Notes: generated by a model not told the origin, from the letters alone. 64,000 nt of DNA from Crocodylus rhombifer (GCA_038503035.1 JAVSML010025537.1:66304-130303); one strand, 5' to 3'. Positions 24,585-36,599 are shown, counted from the stretch's first letter. Numbers and translations: made by a program.

Positions 24585-27500
24585 CCATAGAAAATAAGGG
24601 TTGGAAGGGACCCCAGAAGTCTTCTAGTCTAACCCCCTGCTCAAAGCAGAACCAGACCCAGCCAGAACAACATCCTCAACTAGATCATCCCAGTCAAGAC
24701 TTTGTCTAGTCAGGCCTTTACAACCTCCAAGGATTGAGAGTCCACAACCTCTCTGTTCCAGTGATTTACTATCCTTCTAGTGAGAAAGTTTTTCCTAATA
24801 TCTAAGCTAAACTTCCCTTGCTGTAATTGGAAACCATTGTTCCTTGTTATGTCATCTGTCATCACTGAGAACAGTTTAGCTCCATCTTCTTTTGAACCCT
24901 CTTCAGGTAGTTGAAGGCTGCTATGAAGTCCTCTCTCAGTCTTCTCTTCTCTAGACTAAGTAAGCCCAGTTTCCCTAGTCTCCCCTCAGAAGTCATGTGC
25001 CCCAGTCCCCTAACAAATTTTGTTGCCCTCTGCTGGACTCTCTCCAATTGATCCACATCCTTTCTGTAGTGAGTGGCCCAAAACTGGACACAATACACCA
25101 GATATGGCTTCACCAGTGCTGAATCGAGGTGAATAATCACCTTCTTCAGTGTGCTGGCAACACTCCTACTATGCAGCGCTGTATGCCATTGGCCTTCTTC
25201 ATAACGATGGCACAGTGTTGGCTCATATTTAGCTTACTGTCCACTATAACCCCCAGGTCCTTTTCTGCAGAGCTGCTGCTTAACCAGTCAGCCCCCAACA
25301 TGTATCGCTGTATGGGATTTTGCCATGCTAAGTGCAGGACGCTGCATTGTTCCTTATGGAACCTCATGAGATTTCTTTTGGCCCAATCCCCCAATTTGTT
25401 GAGGTCTGTCTGAATCCTAGACCTACCCTCCAGCACATCTACTGCTCCCCCTCAGCTTCGTGTCATCTGCAAACCTGCTAAAGGTGCACTCCATCCCATC
25501 TTCCAAGTCACGGATAAAGATATTGAACAAAACCAGCCCCCAGACCAACCCCTGGGGCACCCCACTTGATACTGGCTGTCAACTAGACATCAAGCCATTG
25601 ATTTAGTAATCAACTCTTTGAGCCTGATGATTTAGACAGATTTCTATTCATCTTACAGCCTATTCATCCAACGCATACTCTCTTGGCTTACTTCCAAGAA
25701 TATTGTGGGAGACAGTATCAAAAACCTTGCTAAAGCCAAGGTATATCACATCCAGTGGTCTCCCCACACCCACAGAGCCAGTCATCTCATCATAGAAAGC
25801 AACCAGGTTGGTCAGGCATGACTTGCCTTTCGTGAATCCATGCTGACTTGTGCTAATCACCTTCTTCTCCTGCAAGTGCTTAGAAATGGATTCCTTGAGG
25901 ATCTGTTCCATGATATTTCCAGGCATTGAGATATGGCTGACTGATTTGTCATCCCTGAATCACCCTTCTTCCCTTTCTTAAAGATGGGTATTATATTTGC
26001 CCTTTTCCCCTGGGATTTCCCCCAATCACTATGAGTTTTAAAAGACAATCAGCACCCTTGGATCCATCCTATCCAGACCCATGAATTTGTACCCATCCAG
26101 CTTTTCTAAATAGTCCCTAACCTCTTCTTTCACAAATGTTGGCTGCTCATCTTCTCCCCAAACTGTGATGACAGGTGCAGTAGTCTGGTAGCTGACGTTG
26201 TCTGCCACCTGCTTCTACATTCTCCATGAAGTCGTCCCTATTTGTAAGTAGAAGGTCAAGAAGACCATGGTCCATAGTTGGCCTCTCCAACACTTACAAC
26301 CAGGAAGTTGTTCCCAACACTCTCCAAAAACTTCCTGGATTGCCTGCGCACTGCTGTATTGCCCTCCCAGTAGCTGTCAGGGTGATTAGAGTTTCCCATC
26401 AGAACCAGGGCCTATGATCAGGCAACTTCTACTAGCTTTTTGAAGAAAGCCCCGTCCACCTCATTCTCTTGGTCTGGTGGTCTATATGAGACACCTACCA
26501 CAACATCATGCTTGTTGCTTTCCTCTTTGACCTTAACCCAGAGACAGGCCTGTTTCCAGTCTCATACTGGAGCAATGAGCAATCACACAGCTCTTTTACA
26601 TAAAGAGCAACTGCTCCTCCTCTTCTCACCTACCTGTAGTTCCTGAACAATTCATACCTACCTATAACAGTCCTCCAGTGAGGTGACCTATCCCACCAAG
26701 GCTGTTATTCCAATCTTGACATACTTCCATGACTATGAGAGGACTTCCCATTCTTACTGCTTCTTTCCCAGGCTCTGTGCATTCTTGTACAGGCCCCTGA
26801 GGTAACTAGGTTATCACCCTACTTTCTCCTGAAGGATAAGAAGGCCTCCCCTGTTTCCCCCTTCTGCTTGTCCTTCCTCCAGGCCACCCATTTCCTCCCT
26901 TGACTCAGGGCTTTGGTCTCTATTCCCCAGCGAACCTAGTTTAAAGCCCTCCTCACTAGGTTAGCGAACTTGCCTGCAAAGATGCTCTTCCCATCTCTTC
27001 CTAGTAGTCTTTTTTCTTGGAACAACATCCCATGGTCAACATGATCTGTGCAGCTATGCAAGATGCTCCTGCCTGGGCCCTTCCCCTTGCCTGGAAGGAT
27101 CAGGGAGAATACCACCTGAGCCCCTGAGCCCTTAAGCCTTGCACCCAGAGCCCTATAGTCACTTTTGATCTACTCAGGGTCACCTCTGACAGTATCATCG
27201 GTGCCTGCATGGATGAGCAGCATAGGGTAGTAGTTAGAGGGCCACATGAGTCTCAGTAATCTCTCCATGAGATCCACCCTGGGCAAGCAGCAGACTTCCC
27301 AAGGTCAGACCAGCAGAAGGATGGTTCTTTTCCCTGCTGAAGGGAGCCTCCAACTACCATTACCCATTGCTTTCACTAGGTGGCAGTGGTCTCAATTCTC
27401 CCAGCCTTGGGGATGCCTGACCTGGCCTGGCCTCTTCCACTATCAGGATGTGCTTCTTCTCCTCTGTTGCTAAGGCTCCACACCTGTTCTCCAGGCAAAC

Positions 27501-28140
27501 TGCTGCAGGTAGAGATGAAGACTTCTGCTTGTTGCCAGAGGTAACAAGCTTCCAGCTTCCAGCTTCCACCTTCCTAGAAGTGCATGTCTTCTCCCTTCTC
27601 TAGCGCTGCCTCTGGCAGCTCTTCCTTCACAGTCCTAGAGGCTTCCTACAGCATGAAACTAATAAAGTCCTCATGGCAAAAGATGCTGCAGAGCCTTGCC
27701 ACTTCCTCCCGTACTTCTCTTGCCTGCTTCCTGAGGGACACCACCAGGAGGCCCTGTTCACATCACAGGCACTCTCCCACCTGGAAAGAACCTGCAAGTT
27801 GCAGTCTCCACAGTGCCAAACTGGTAATTTGGTGGAAACCTCAACAGTGAGTGGTCCTGTCTGGACAGACACTTCACAGGTGCAAGCAGAGGAAGAGCTA
27901 GCAGTGGAAGTGGCTCTGACATTGTGATATCCACCAGCCATTCCTCTTAATCCACTGCCTCTCAATTTCTGCCCCTTTTTCCAAACAGACCTTCCCTAGC
28001 AAACTCCCCTGTAAACTGGCCAGTTCATTGCTTCTTGGTCCTGAAAGGTTCCCTTTTCCCTGCTAACCTGCTTCCTCTCACCCTCTTCCCCTACTCTAAT
28101 GTTGCCAGTACTTAACCCTCTGCTTGCACTATCTCCTGCA
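24585..28140 (-). mobile_element. long decayed CR1 LINE (ORF1, endonuclease, RT, 3' end)
   Basis: This is a 3.5-kb CR1 read on the minus strand. From its 5' side: a Cys-rich ORF1 N-terminal segment (27965-27627, with TCEVSVQT and WHCGDCNLQ), further ORF1 sequence (27.0-27.6 kb), a decayed endonuclease around 26.2-26.5 kb, and RT fragments. The RT fragments are 25926-25660, with GFTKGKSCLTNLVAFYDEMT and a motif A relic YLGFSKVFDTVSH in which the catalytic Asp is Gly, 25436-25146 and 25140-24862. The 3' terminus lies near 24590. Sequence between the endonuclease and the RT (near 26160-26220) is abruptly shortened compared with the copy at 39.6-43.2 kb. Frames are broken in many places, so it is dead. 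Confidence 0.85.
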
Positions 28141-28239
28141 CAGAAAGCAGTACACATAGCTTACTGTAGATGTACAACCTGATCAATTAGCCTTGATGCC
28201 ATGCTATTCTCACAGCTAATCTCCTTCTGTTCCAGGATT

Positions 28240-28319
28240 GTCATGTTCAGAGGTAGTCTGGATGGATACTGAAATAGACAGCTCCTTCAGCAAATTTGCA
28301 AATGACATAAACTGGGAAG
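28240..28319 (+). mobile_element. CR1 LINE, plus strand, segment 1 (RT near motif C)
   Basis: First part of a CR1 that is resumed after the solo LTR. It contains the FANDIN relic of FADDTK (aaatttgcaaatgacataaa near 28292-28311) and breaks at the target duplication ggaag (28315-28319). The right-hand continuation starts at 29171. Confidence 0.7.
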
Positions 28320-29170
28320 TGTTAGGGTGACCATCATTTGGACTGTCGGGGAGCATTGAATCTGCAGCTGGAATAAGGCTTTAATCTGTCCCAGCAAGGC
28401 TGCTGGTTACAAGGCAAAATGATGTATTAAAATAACCTTGCAGATGCTTAAGTTTTAACCATATAATAGAATTGTTATGAAATATATATATATATAATAT
28501 ATAAGATTTGTCTGTATTAAGTAACCATTTTTATTGTAGTAACTATTTTTACTAGAAAAAGCTGCAATTAAGTCTGTGCTGTGAACCAGCTACAGCAAGA
28601 AAGGAGATAAGATAAAGGGGCCCAAAAACAGGGAGGATGGCACAACCTGGGACAAGAAAACAGATTGGAATGTGAAAGATAACATGTAAGCAAGATGAAC
28701 ATATGCAAAAGGATGGATTGTGATTGGTAAAGAAACCTTCAGAATCCACCCATTCACTGAAAGAAGAGGGTTCATGGTCTTAGACATGAGCTCATAGCAA
28801 AAAGGCATGTAAATGAATGAAATGCATAGGCAATTCCATGTTAATGAAGCAAACAGTAAACAGAGGCAGAGCTTCAGATGGGAGGAGAAATGGGTGGAAA
28901 AGAAGGCAGGACAGAGGTGGAGTGTATGTTAATGAGTATAAACCAAAGTGTATAAATGTAAGTAAAGCCTATTGTTCGGGGAAGGACCCTGTCTCTTAAG
29001 GCATGAGGCCCCTTGTCCGAAGTTGTTTCCGTTCTAAATAAAGCTATTGCAAGCAATGTGTGCTGGTGTTTGCTCCCTGCTCTGCTCTGGCTAATGAGCA
29101 ACAGGATCCATGGGCAATTGGACTGTCATCTCCCTAGTCATTGGGTGTTGCATAGAGTCTGGGTCTAACA
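28320..29170 (+). mobile_element. solo LTR (851 bp) inserted in CR1
   Basis: Begins TGTTAG and ends CTAACA, perfect terminal inverted repeats of LTR type, and is flanked by an exact 5-bp duplication, ggaag (28315-28319 and 29171-29175). TATA-like TATAAA sequences (near 28936-28956) precede a polyadenylation signal AATAAA at about 29037-29042, followed by a GT-rich stretch, which is the U3-R-U5 order on the plus strand. No internal viral genes are present, so this is a solo LTR left by LTR-LTR recombination. It splits a plus-strand CR1, so it is younger than that CR1. Confidence 0.88.
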
Positions 29171-29478
29171 GGAAGGACTGTAAACAGTGGAGGATAGGAA
29201 TGCAATTGAGAAGAATCTTGACAGATTAGAAAACTGGGTTTGAGCTAACAGGAAGAAGTACATTGCAGACAATGCAAGATGCTGCTCCTCAGGAAGAATA
29301 ATCAAAAATGCAAATAGAAAAATGGATGATAATTAGTTGGGTGGCAGCATTACAGAAAAGGAAAAGATAGTTTTGGTGGATCACAGACTTGACCTGTGTG
29401 TGCAGCACGATGCAGCCAGACAGAAAGTGAATGTGTTTTTTGAGATGCATCCATAGGAACATAGGCAATATGTAGCAG
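29171..29478 (+). mobile_element. CR1 LINE, plus strand, segment 2
   Basis: Continuation of the CR1 interrupted at 28319. It is recognised by its RT C-terminal content (gattagaaaactgggtttga, then ggaagaagtacattgcagac near 29223-29272) in the same order as the other CR1 copies. It stops near 29470-29480 at another insertion and resumes near 30636. Confidence 0.7.
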
Positions 29479-30635
29479 GGTGTGGCAGGGCACTGTTTGT
29501 GCCTGCCACTTCAAGGGCCTGGAGCTGGAAGCTGCCAGGTGCCTGATGAAGGCAGCCATTTTGAATCTGGGGCTGCCCATATTAACAGGGCAGTTCTGCT
29601 GCCTGGAGGCCAGGCAACAATATTGCCTGACTGGAAGGCTGCTGGTATCATCTGGAGGTAAGAGCAGGAGTGCTTAGGGGATGGTCAGGAGGCTCCTGGT
29701 CCTGGGTACAACCTAAAACTGCACCCTGCTGGGAGTGGGTGGCCTGGTGGGGCTCTCAGTGGCATGGGAGCCCTCAGGAAATGCCAGGCCAGTTACCACC
29801 CTGGTGAAAGGTGGGTCAGGGTGCCTTAATGCCTAGCCCCCACAACTGGGTGGGTTACCCCTTTCTGGGTCTGGAGGGTGAACCCTGAGAGAGAGGAAAA
29901 AAGGCCATAGACTCATGCCTCTCTGGACTTTCCCTGACTGGTCAATGCTGGGGTCAGGACTGGAAGGGTCAAGGGGTCAAGGGCCCACTGTAAGGAATGC
30001 CCAGACCTGAGGGCCTGGGGCTATGACTGGGCCAGGGCTAATGAGCCAAAGGTCCTGGGGGGAACCACACCCAAAGGGGAAGCAGTTCAGGGAGCTATGC
30101 TGCCTAGTATGAAAGTGGATGAGACTGCCTGAGGAGAGGAATTCAGGTGGGGTTCAGTTAGGAGGATTCTGGGGCCCAGTGATGATGATAACATCTAGAT
30201 ACCATCTGCAAGGCTTGGGCTGTGGTATAGGGGAGGAATGGAGCCACAGATAGCACCCCCAGACATTGGGGCAGGAAATGGGCAGCTTCCCACTTAATTA
30301 CATCATTTAACTAATTTAACAACAAGGCATAGCAGGTGAGAAGGCAGGAAGTTAGCCCAAAAATGGGTAAGCAGCCACAGTTAAATCGGCCCCGAGAAGG
30401 CCCCCTGTTACAGGGGGATATGCACCTTCCCCCCCCCCCCCCCCCCCCCCCCCGAGATTGGCCGTGGCTGAAACCACTGCCAGCTTGTGCAGGTGGTTAA
30501 CACCCTCCCTTGCCCCCTCCAGCCGGGCAGTGGCTACAGGTGACCTCTGCTTGCCACTCACTGCCATGGTGCCCACCCCTCCAGTTGCAAGAAGCACCAG
30601 TCATTCATGTGTCTTGTACCTAATGTTCCCATGCA
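29479..30635 (+). repeat. GC-rich unclassified repeat inserted in CR1
   Basis: A 1.15-kb block separating two halves of one CR1. Its start tgtggcagggcactg ... gcctgccacttcaagggc matches, by eye, the reverse complement of 34.14-34.21 kb (ctttaagggcttgagc). Inner phrases (agactgcctgaggagagg, ccatctgcaaggcttggg) also match 33.6-34.2 kb in order. It holds a 25-base C run at 30429-30453. The edges are not clean, and the part after about 30330 may be a second insertion. LTR-like, but class unproven. Confidence 0.5.
30429..30453. repeat. poly-C tract (25 C)
   Basis: An uninterrupted run of 25 C on the plus strand, hence 25 G on the minus strand. Length in such tracts is often unreliable in assemblies. 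Confidence 0.9.
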
Positions 30636-31660
30636 TGAAGTGACAGTGCCTCTTTGGATGGCACTGGTTAGGCTTCATCTAAAGTACTGTGTGTAGTTAT
30701 TGGGCTCCATGTTTCAAAAAGGATGTGGAGAAGTTAGATACAGTCCAGGTATAAAGCAAGCAATACACGGAGAAGGTTAAGGAAATAAGCATGTTCTGCT
30801 TTTGGGAAAGGCACTTAAGAGGGGACATGATAGCAGCCTTCAAGTATCTCAAGGGCTACTGTTAAGATAAGGGATAATTTGTTTTCTCTCTGGCTTCAGG
30901 CCACTGGTTTCCATCCTGCTCTCTGAAGTTGCAGCAAGGTAAGTTTAAATTGGCTAGCAGGAACTCTTCTCTGTTAGAACAGTGAGTCATTAGAATAGGC
31001 TGGCTAAGGAAATTGTGGATTTTCCATCACTGGAGGGTTAGGATGATCAGGAATATCTATGTCTATGTTATATTGTAGGTATTTCCCATGCTTCTGGATT
31101 TTTATGGTTATTACATGGGGCTGGAAAGGAATTTTATTTATCTTCCTGTTGCTACATATGTTGGGTGGATTTTGTTTGTTAGTTTTTTGTTTGGGGGGAG
31201 GGTTGCATTCTTCAGAAGAATTGAATGTTGGCCACAGCCAAAGCTGGGCATTTTGACGAGGGGTTGTCAGTTTTCCTGCTTAGAGTATCTTGTCCCTCCA
31301 CTCAAGGGAAGACTGATCACTACCTTTGGAATAAGGAAGGAATTTTTTCCATGTTCAGATTAATACAGACTGTGGTGGGTTTTGCCTTCTTCTGTGGCTG
31401 TTGCCCTCTTACTTGGCTCTCTCGTGTATTTTAACAACCCTTGTAGCAGCAGGATATTAGCCTGCATTGTCCCCCTGCTTTACCTACAGCAGATTAAAGT
31501 GCTTTGTGGATGTGTGACAGTGTGGCTTTTGTAGTTTTAGCAATATGTTAGACAAGTCTGCTTGAGGTGGTTTGGAGAGGGACATCCTGCTTCAAGCAGA
31601 GGGTTGGACTAGATGACTTCCAAAGGTCCCTTCCAGCTTAATTCTATGATTCAATGTCTT
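30636..31660 (+). mobile_element. CR1 LINE, plus strand, segment 3 (RT end, 3' UTR, 3' terminus)
   Basis: Picks up the RT C-terminal region (STVCSYWAPCFKKDVEK near 30689-30739; RGDMIAAFKYLKG near 30822-30860). It continues through a long 3' UTR and ends with the classical CR1 terminus (gttggactagatgacttcca, then ttctatgattca near 31640-31651). The 3' UTR stretch 31.1-31.45 kb has a reverse-complement relative at 43.27-43.62 kb. Segments 28240-28319, 29171-29478 and this one are one original element. Confidence 0.8.
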
Positions 31661-31849
31661 TACAGTATGCCCAGCAAGCGGGCCATGAGAGAGGTATGCT
31701 GTTTGTTTGTTCAGGGAGGGGGGTTGGGGTGGGGAATAGGACTGTGTGAGAAGTTGTCCATGAACAACAGAGTAAAAAGGTCCATACTACTGGATAGTAG
31801 TCACATAAAGAATGACTGTGAGACTGCTACATAATCACTACTACACTAT

Positions 31850-32042
31850 AGGCACATCTACATATGCGGTTTAGTGCACATTAGCCTATTTTAATGCACA
31901 TTAAAGAATTACTAAATTGAGTCTGCTCCAATGTGTGCTAATTAGCACACATTGGAGCAGACAACTGGCATGTGAATAGGTGCCCAGAGGTACTGGATGC
32001 ACGTTAACTAAAGCACATTAATGCATGTGTAGAACTAGCCTG
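31850..32042. mobile_element. MITE with 42-bp perfect palindrome
   Basis: Left end GGCACATCTACATATGC; right end complement GGCTAGTTCTACACATGC. The internal halves both carry taatgcacattaa-type motifs. At its centre (31921-31962) is a perfect 42-bp palindrome whose half-site is GTCTGCTCCAATGTGTGCTA plus one further A. It belongs to the same 'catctaca' terminal family as 50.63, 57.0 and 59.13 kb. No coding capacity. The duplication is not readable. Confidence 0.65.
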
Positions 32043-33590
32043 TGAGAACATTTCTGTATTTAAGGGTAACAATTCAATATCTTTCATGAGCTCTGAATTT
32101 CTTACTGCAGGTTTCATTAACAGTATTGTTTCTGTTCCTATAGCATTTGTTTGATCTTTTAAAAAATGTTCTGGTCTTTGAGGTCATCATTTGGGAAGAA
32201 TATTTCACATCTCCCCCATCTCAGCACTTCTCCTCCTCCTACAATCTCCATTTCAGGTTAACCATATTTCCAGTTGTGGTAGAGTGAATGTTGCTCCTTG
32301 CTTTACATATCAAGGGTTACTTGACAGGCTTGCATCATGGCACACAGCTCCTGTGAATCTCAGGACTGAGGATCTGTGATATGAGTCAAAAATGGATTTC
32401 TTGTGAGGCAGTGCTTTCCCTGTCAGCCTAATCTGAGTAGTTCTGAAAATGCGTGTTTCTGTCTAGAAATAAAATAAATTTTAAATATAGGCTTCTAGGT
32501 ATGTCACTTATCCCCTGCAATAATATATAACATAGTTAATGCTTTCATCTTCTAAAATAGAGCTGTAAAAATACAGTTGCAGTATGTATGTGTGCGCATG
32601 TGTGTTCGTGTGCATGTATGCATACATACATGCAATGCTTGTTGTTGCATACAAAGTTGTAATTACAGCAAGCAGCTCATTTGCTGTAAACTATAATGAC
32701 AGTGGGTTGGTGTTACTGCAGCAAACTCTTATGTTCAATCATTTACACTGCATTGTTATTTACACTACCTAAAAAGAAATTATTCCAGGATTTAGGAAGA
32801 GAAATATCCATAAAAGCAGTGAGGAGGAGATCTGTTCCCATTCATCATCTACACAGGAGGACAAGGTCTACTGTACCAGTGACATGAGAGGAGAAAGATT
32901 GCATTAGATTTATGAAAGCCGTTGCTGGAAAATTGAGCTCTTTTATCTGTTGTACTGCAGAGTCCCCTATCTATACGCTTATTTTGGGGAAATTGCAGTT
33001 TGATTAGTGTGGGTATTTGTTCTGTAAAACCCTTCTTGATTTCCACATAGACAACAATGTTTTCACCCAGACATGTTTCTGTCCTTACTACCCTTAATTC
33101 ACATAATCAGATGTCAAATGTTCTCTATTTTTCTGTAAAAAAAAAAAAAAAAAAAAAATACAAGGTTTCTTTGAACATGGAGATTCTGGGTTTTGTGAAA
33201 TGAAGGTAGGTCAGAATAGGTATGCATATGTGCACATACAGACACAAGCACAATTTTGGTAATAATGGGACACGTTCTCTAGTGCCAATTACACAGATGT
33301 AAATTTTAAGTAATTCAGTTGACTTGAATGGATTTCTTGACTTCAGTGTGCACAGTACGCAGTATACAAATATAGAATTTGACAAGTGTTTTGAACTATT
33401 AAATATTGGCAGGACTTTGAGCAGGATAAGCTAGCAAGCTTTGCCATATTTAATCCATGGCACTTTGAAATCGGAGGTTATAGGAATAAATTTCAATAGA
33501 GTTATGACATTTTTAGAAGAGTAAACATGATTTGCTTCAAAATGAAAAAAGTTCAGTAAAGACTTAGATTAACATTTTAAGTTATGAAGA
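32043..33590. other. gene-free stretch with simple repeats
   Basis: Holds a degenerate TG/CA/GCAT microsatellite (32583-32634) and a poly-A run (about 33137-33159). Otherwise unique sequence with no gene support. Confidence 0.5.
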
Positions 33591-33599
33591 CTCTGAGTT

Positions 33600-34215
33600 C
33601 CTGCGACGGGGCCATCTCAAGGCCAGTCCAATCAGTGGCTTTCCCACCAGTCTAGGGCAGTCTTCCCACCTGACTCTCACCTACCATGTCTTTGATGTAA
33701 CTCAGAAGTAGTTGTTCCTAGGTGGAAGAGTGCCCATTTAATGCTCTGATGCCAAGGGCATTGCACATCTCCATACCACCCCTACACTGTCCCATGCCTT
33801 GCAGATGGCATCACTATATGGCTCCAGCCCCATGCTGGACCTCACTATATTCCAGTTTGAACATTCTGACCCTACCCTAGATCCCTTCTACTCAGGCAGT
33901 CTAACGTCCACCCTTGTACTGGATTGCAAACCCCCCTAGACCTCTTGCCAGTGGCCCCCCCTTCAGGACCTTTGCCATCACAGACCCTAACCTTGCCTTT
34001 AGGCCAGGTGGGACTCCAAGCCTCTAGCTCTGGTTGTCCCTCGTGGTGGGCACTCAGGTCTTTTAAACATCCTGGTCCTGGCCCCAGCATTGACCAATCA
34101 AGGCAGCCTCCTGGGTGCCATGTGATCCTTCTTACTCGGTCTTCTCCCACCTGCAGGCTGATCTGCAGCCTGCTCAAGCCCTTAAAGTGGCAGGCATAAC
34201 CTGTGCTCTGCCACA
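33600..34215 (-). repeat. GC-rich unclassified repeat, second copy
   Basis: Read on the minus strand it parallels the insertion at 29.48-30.3 kb: ctgtggcagagcac, gcctgccactttaagggc, gattggtcaatgctgggg, gactgcctgagtag and catctgcaaggcatggg appear in the same order. Its GC-rich open frames (34177-33872 minus, 33924-34199 plus) have no recognisable domains. Possibly an LTR or a non-autonomous LTR element. Confidence 0.5.
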
Positions 34216-35767
34216 GTTCCCGTTTTGTTTAGTTACCCCTTGCTATTTAATGGACTTCTGATTCTTTGAATTTTTCCCCTGTGACCTGCCATTCATTCAG
34301 CATCCACATGTCACTGTGTGTGTGAGTACATGCATGCACGCATTTGTGGGTGTAGGTGTTTATGTATGGTCTTTTCACCTCTGGTCCCTTTGTTACATAA
34401 TAGTTGAGACATATGTCTGTGCTGCAGTCAAAAATATGACTGCAGCTCATGTGGACTGCTTACTCAGGTTTTGATCATTGTGGAGCAACAGCAGGATAGA
34501 GCTCAGTTCAGGCTGTGCAACCCACTAGGGAGACCGGGTAAATATTCAGGAAGCAAAACTGTGCTGTTCTCCATGCAGGTATTGCTGCACTACTGCCAGG
34601 ACCTGAACTAGATAGTTTAAAATTAGTCCTGGATATCTACAGGAACTACAGCTATATCTTTGGCTGTGATGAAAATGTACACTTGGAGTGAGTAGGCAGG
34701 CTGATCTGGCCCTACTGGTCAATGCTCCTAGTTCAGGGATACCTTTGACCCTGGTGTGTCACAATTATAAAATGTACAACCACCGTGAGCCTGAACTCAG
34801 GCTTGCAATTAAGCTTTATCTAGTCCTTTTTCAATATTTATAAAAATACAGCATTATTGCATTAATGAATGTTCACATCATGTATCAAGTTCAGATTAGC
34901 CAGGGAAAATCAAATATGAGAAAAATAAAATGTAGGCATTGAAAATAGACTGAAGTATTTTGGTTCCTGATTACAGTCACTTCCTAGACATGTATCTGCA
35001 TCTATTACACTATTCAAGCTCTTTGATAGCATAGAGAGTGCACTTCCTGCCTGTCCTTGAGACTCTCCCTAAAGCTGGTATTGCTTTTGGCAACAGCTAA
35101 ATGTATCTTGCAGCTTCCAGAACAATGGAAGACACTGATACTCATGTTGTTTCCTCACCTTGTTCTTACTGCTTCACTCAATATGTCACTGCTTGAAAAG
35201 TGCCAGGCATATGTTTATTACCTCATGTTATTCTTGCTATGGAGGGAGTCTTGAGAGACCTATATTAGGTATATGACATATGTTAAAAGTAAACTGTTAA
35301 TGTTTCAAAATAAATTTCCATTTCTTAGCATCAGCTGTCTTGGTGTTAGTCCTTTAGCTTGTCATGTTTAATTCATCCTTAATTACAACTGAATCTACCC
35401 AACAGTTAACCCTATTTTCCTATGAAGCCCTTGTGGTTGTATCAGTGATAACATTCTTGCATAAGTGTTGAGTGAATTTAATCAGTAGATACCAATCCTT
35501 TCACTGAGTTCTTCTGTATGTTGATAAATTGGCAGGTCTAAAGTATTGCTTTCTCTGCCAAACCACACATACTCATCTCTCTGTTTTATCTGGTTCATTT
35601 TATCTCACTCAGTCTTTTGCCTTCCCACCTTTTTTCTGTCTTACCCTTTCCTCTTTTTAATTTCCCTATTTCTGTTTGTTTCTTTTTCCCCACCCTCTCT
35701 TCCTTCATTCCTTTGTGACTATATAAATCCCAGCAGCTGATGCTTTTGGGACTGACAGAATTAGTGA
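34216..35767. other. unique sequence, no firm feature
   Basis: Contains a short TG-rich microsatellite (34314-34370). A 65-codon plus frame at 35057-35254 begins with a string (LSLKLVLLLATAKCI) that only weakly recalls DIRS tyrosine recombinases, too little to call. Confidence 0.4.
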
Positions 35768-35775
35768 CTCATAAG

Positions 35776-35989
35776 CAAGGATCCTGGTTTTCTTTGCTAA
35801 AAAGTCCCCAGTTTTCAAAATAAAAGAAGTAACCCAAAATCCCCATTATTTTTTTTCCATGATCAAAGTGAAACGCCACTAATCTATAGCTATATATAAA
35901 GTGGCATTTCATTTTGATCATGGGGAAAATATGGATTTTTTTAAATCCAAAAATTAGGAATGTTTTTATCTGATAAACCAGGATCCCTG
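35776..35989. mobile_element. hAT-type palindromic MITE, copy 4 (214 bp)
   Basis: Starts CAAGGATCCTGGTTTTC and ends AAACCAGGATCCCTG. Flanks ctcataag (35768-35775) and ctcatgag (35990-35997) form an 8-bp duplication with one mismatch. The arms (acccaaaatccccattattt and complement) match copies 1-3. Confidence 0.88.
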
Positions 35990-36056
35990 CTCATGAGTGC
36001 ATGCAAGGGAGAGGCTACCACTTTAGCCTCAGACAGACCAGGCAGAGAGGGGTATG

Positions 36057-36594
36057 TAAGAACCAGGGTTTTCTAATACTCTCATTGCTCCATGACCCTT
36101 CCCCCTTTCCTGCCCTGACCATTTGAGACTTGATTAAGATTATGCTTAGCATGAAATTGGTGTGCACAGTACCTGCAAAATCTTATTTTTACTGTGGTGC
36201 AATTATTGTCAAATTATTTTGATACCTTACCTTACTTTGCTCAACTGGATCACTGCCCCCCCTCCCCTCCACTTCACCCCATTCCAATGCTCAGCTAGGA
36301 GCTAATACCCAGCTAAATTCACATGGCTTCCTTTGAACTGGATGGAGCTAGGGCCACTTGCACCCTCTAAGGATCTGGCTGTTGCAAGGAAAGACTGGTT
36401 TAAAGGAATGCCAATTATGCTATGCTTTGTGCTTTTCATCCAGTTTAACAAAGTAAGAAATCAAAATAATTTGACAATAATTACACCACAATAAAAATAA
36501 GATTTTGCAGGTATTGTGCATACCAATTCCATGCTAAGTATAACCTTAATCAAGTCTCAATAAAGAGTCCAGAAACCCCTGGCTCTCATAAACA
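36057..36594. repeat. long inverted repeat (fold-back element)
   Basis: Arms 36124-36250 and 36438-36560 are reverse complements over about 125 bases with roughly one change in ten to fifteen, plus a few small gaps. They are separated by about 187 bases. Weaker matching continues outward (accagggttttct near 36062 against agaaacccctggct near 36571), suggesting the true ends of a fold-back DNA transposon. It is not the same family as the four hAT MITEs. Transcribed, it would form a long hairpin. No coding capacity and no clear target duplication. Confidence 0.85.
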
Positions 36595-36599
36595 TAGCT

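Noticed and set aside
32583..32634. TG/GCAT-rich stretch as a regulatory element
   Set aside because: It is an ordinary degenerate microsatellite.
35057..35254. Short frame recalling a DIRS tyrosine recombinase
   Set aside because: Only about 15 residues look similar, no catalytic Arg-His-Arg-Tyr set is visible and no DIRS termini are present.
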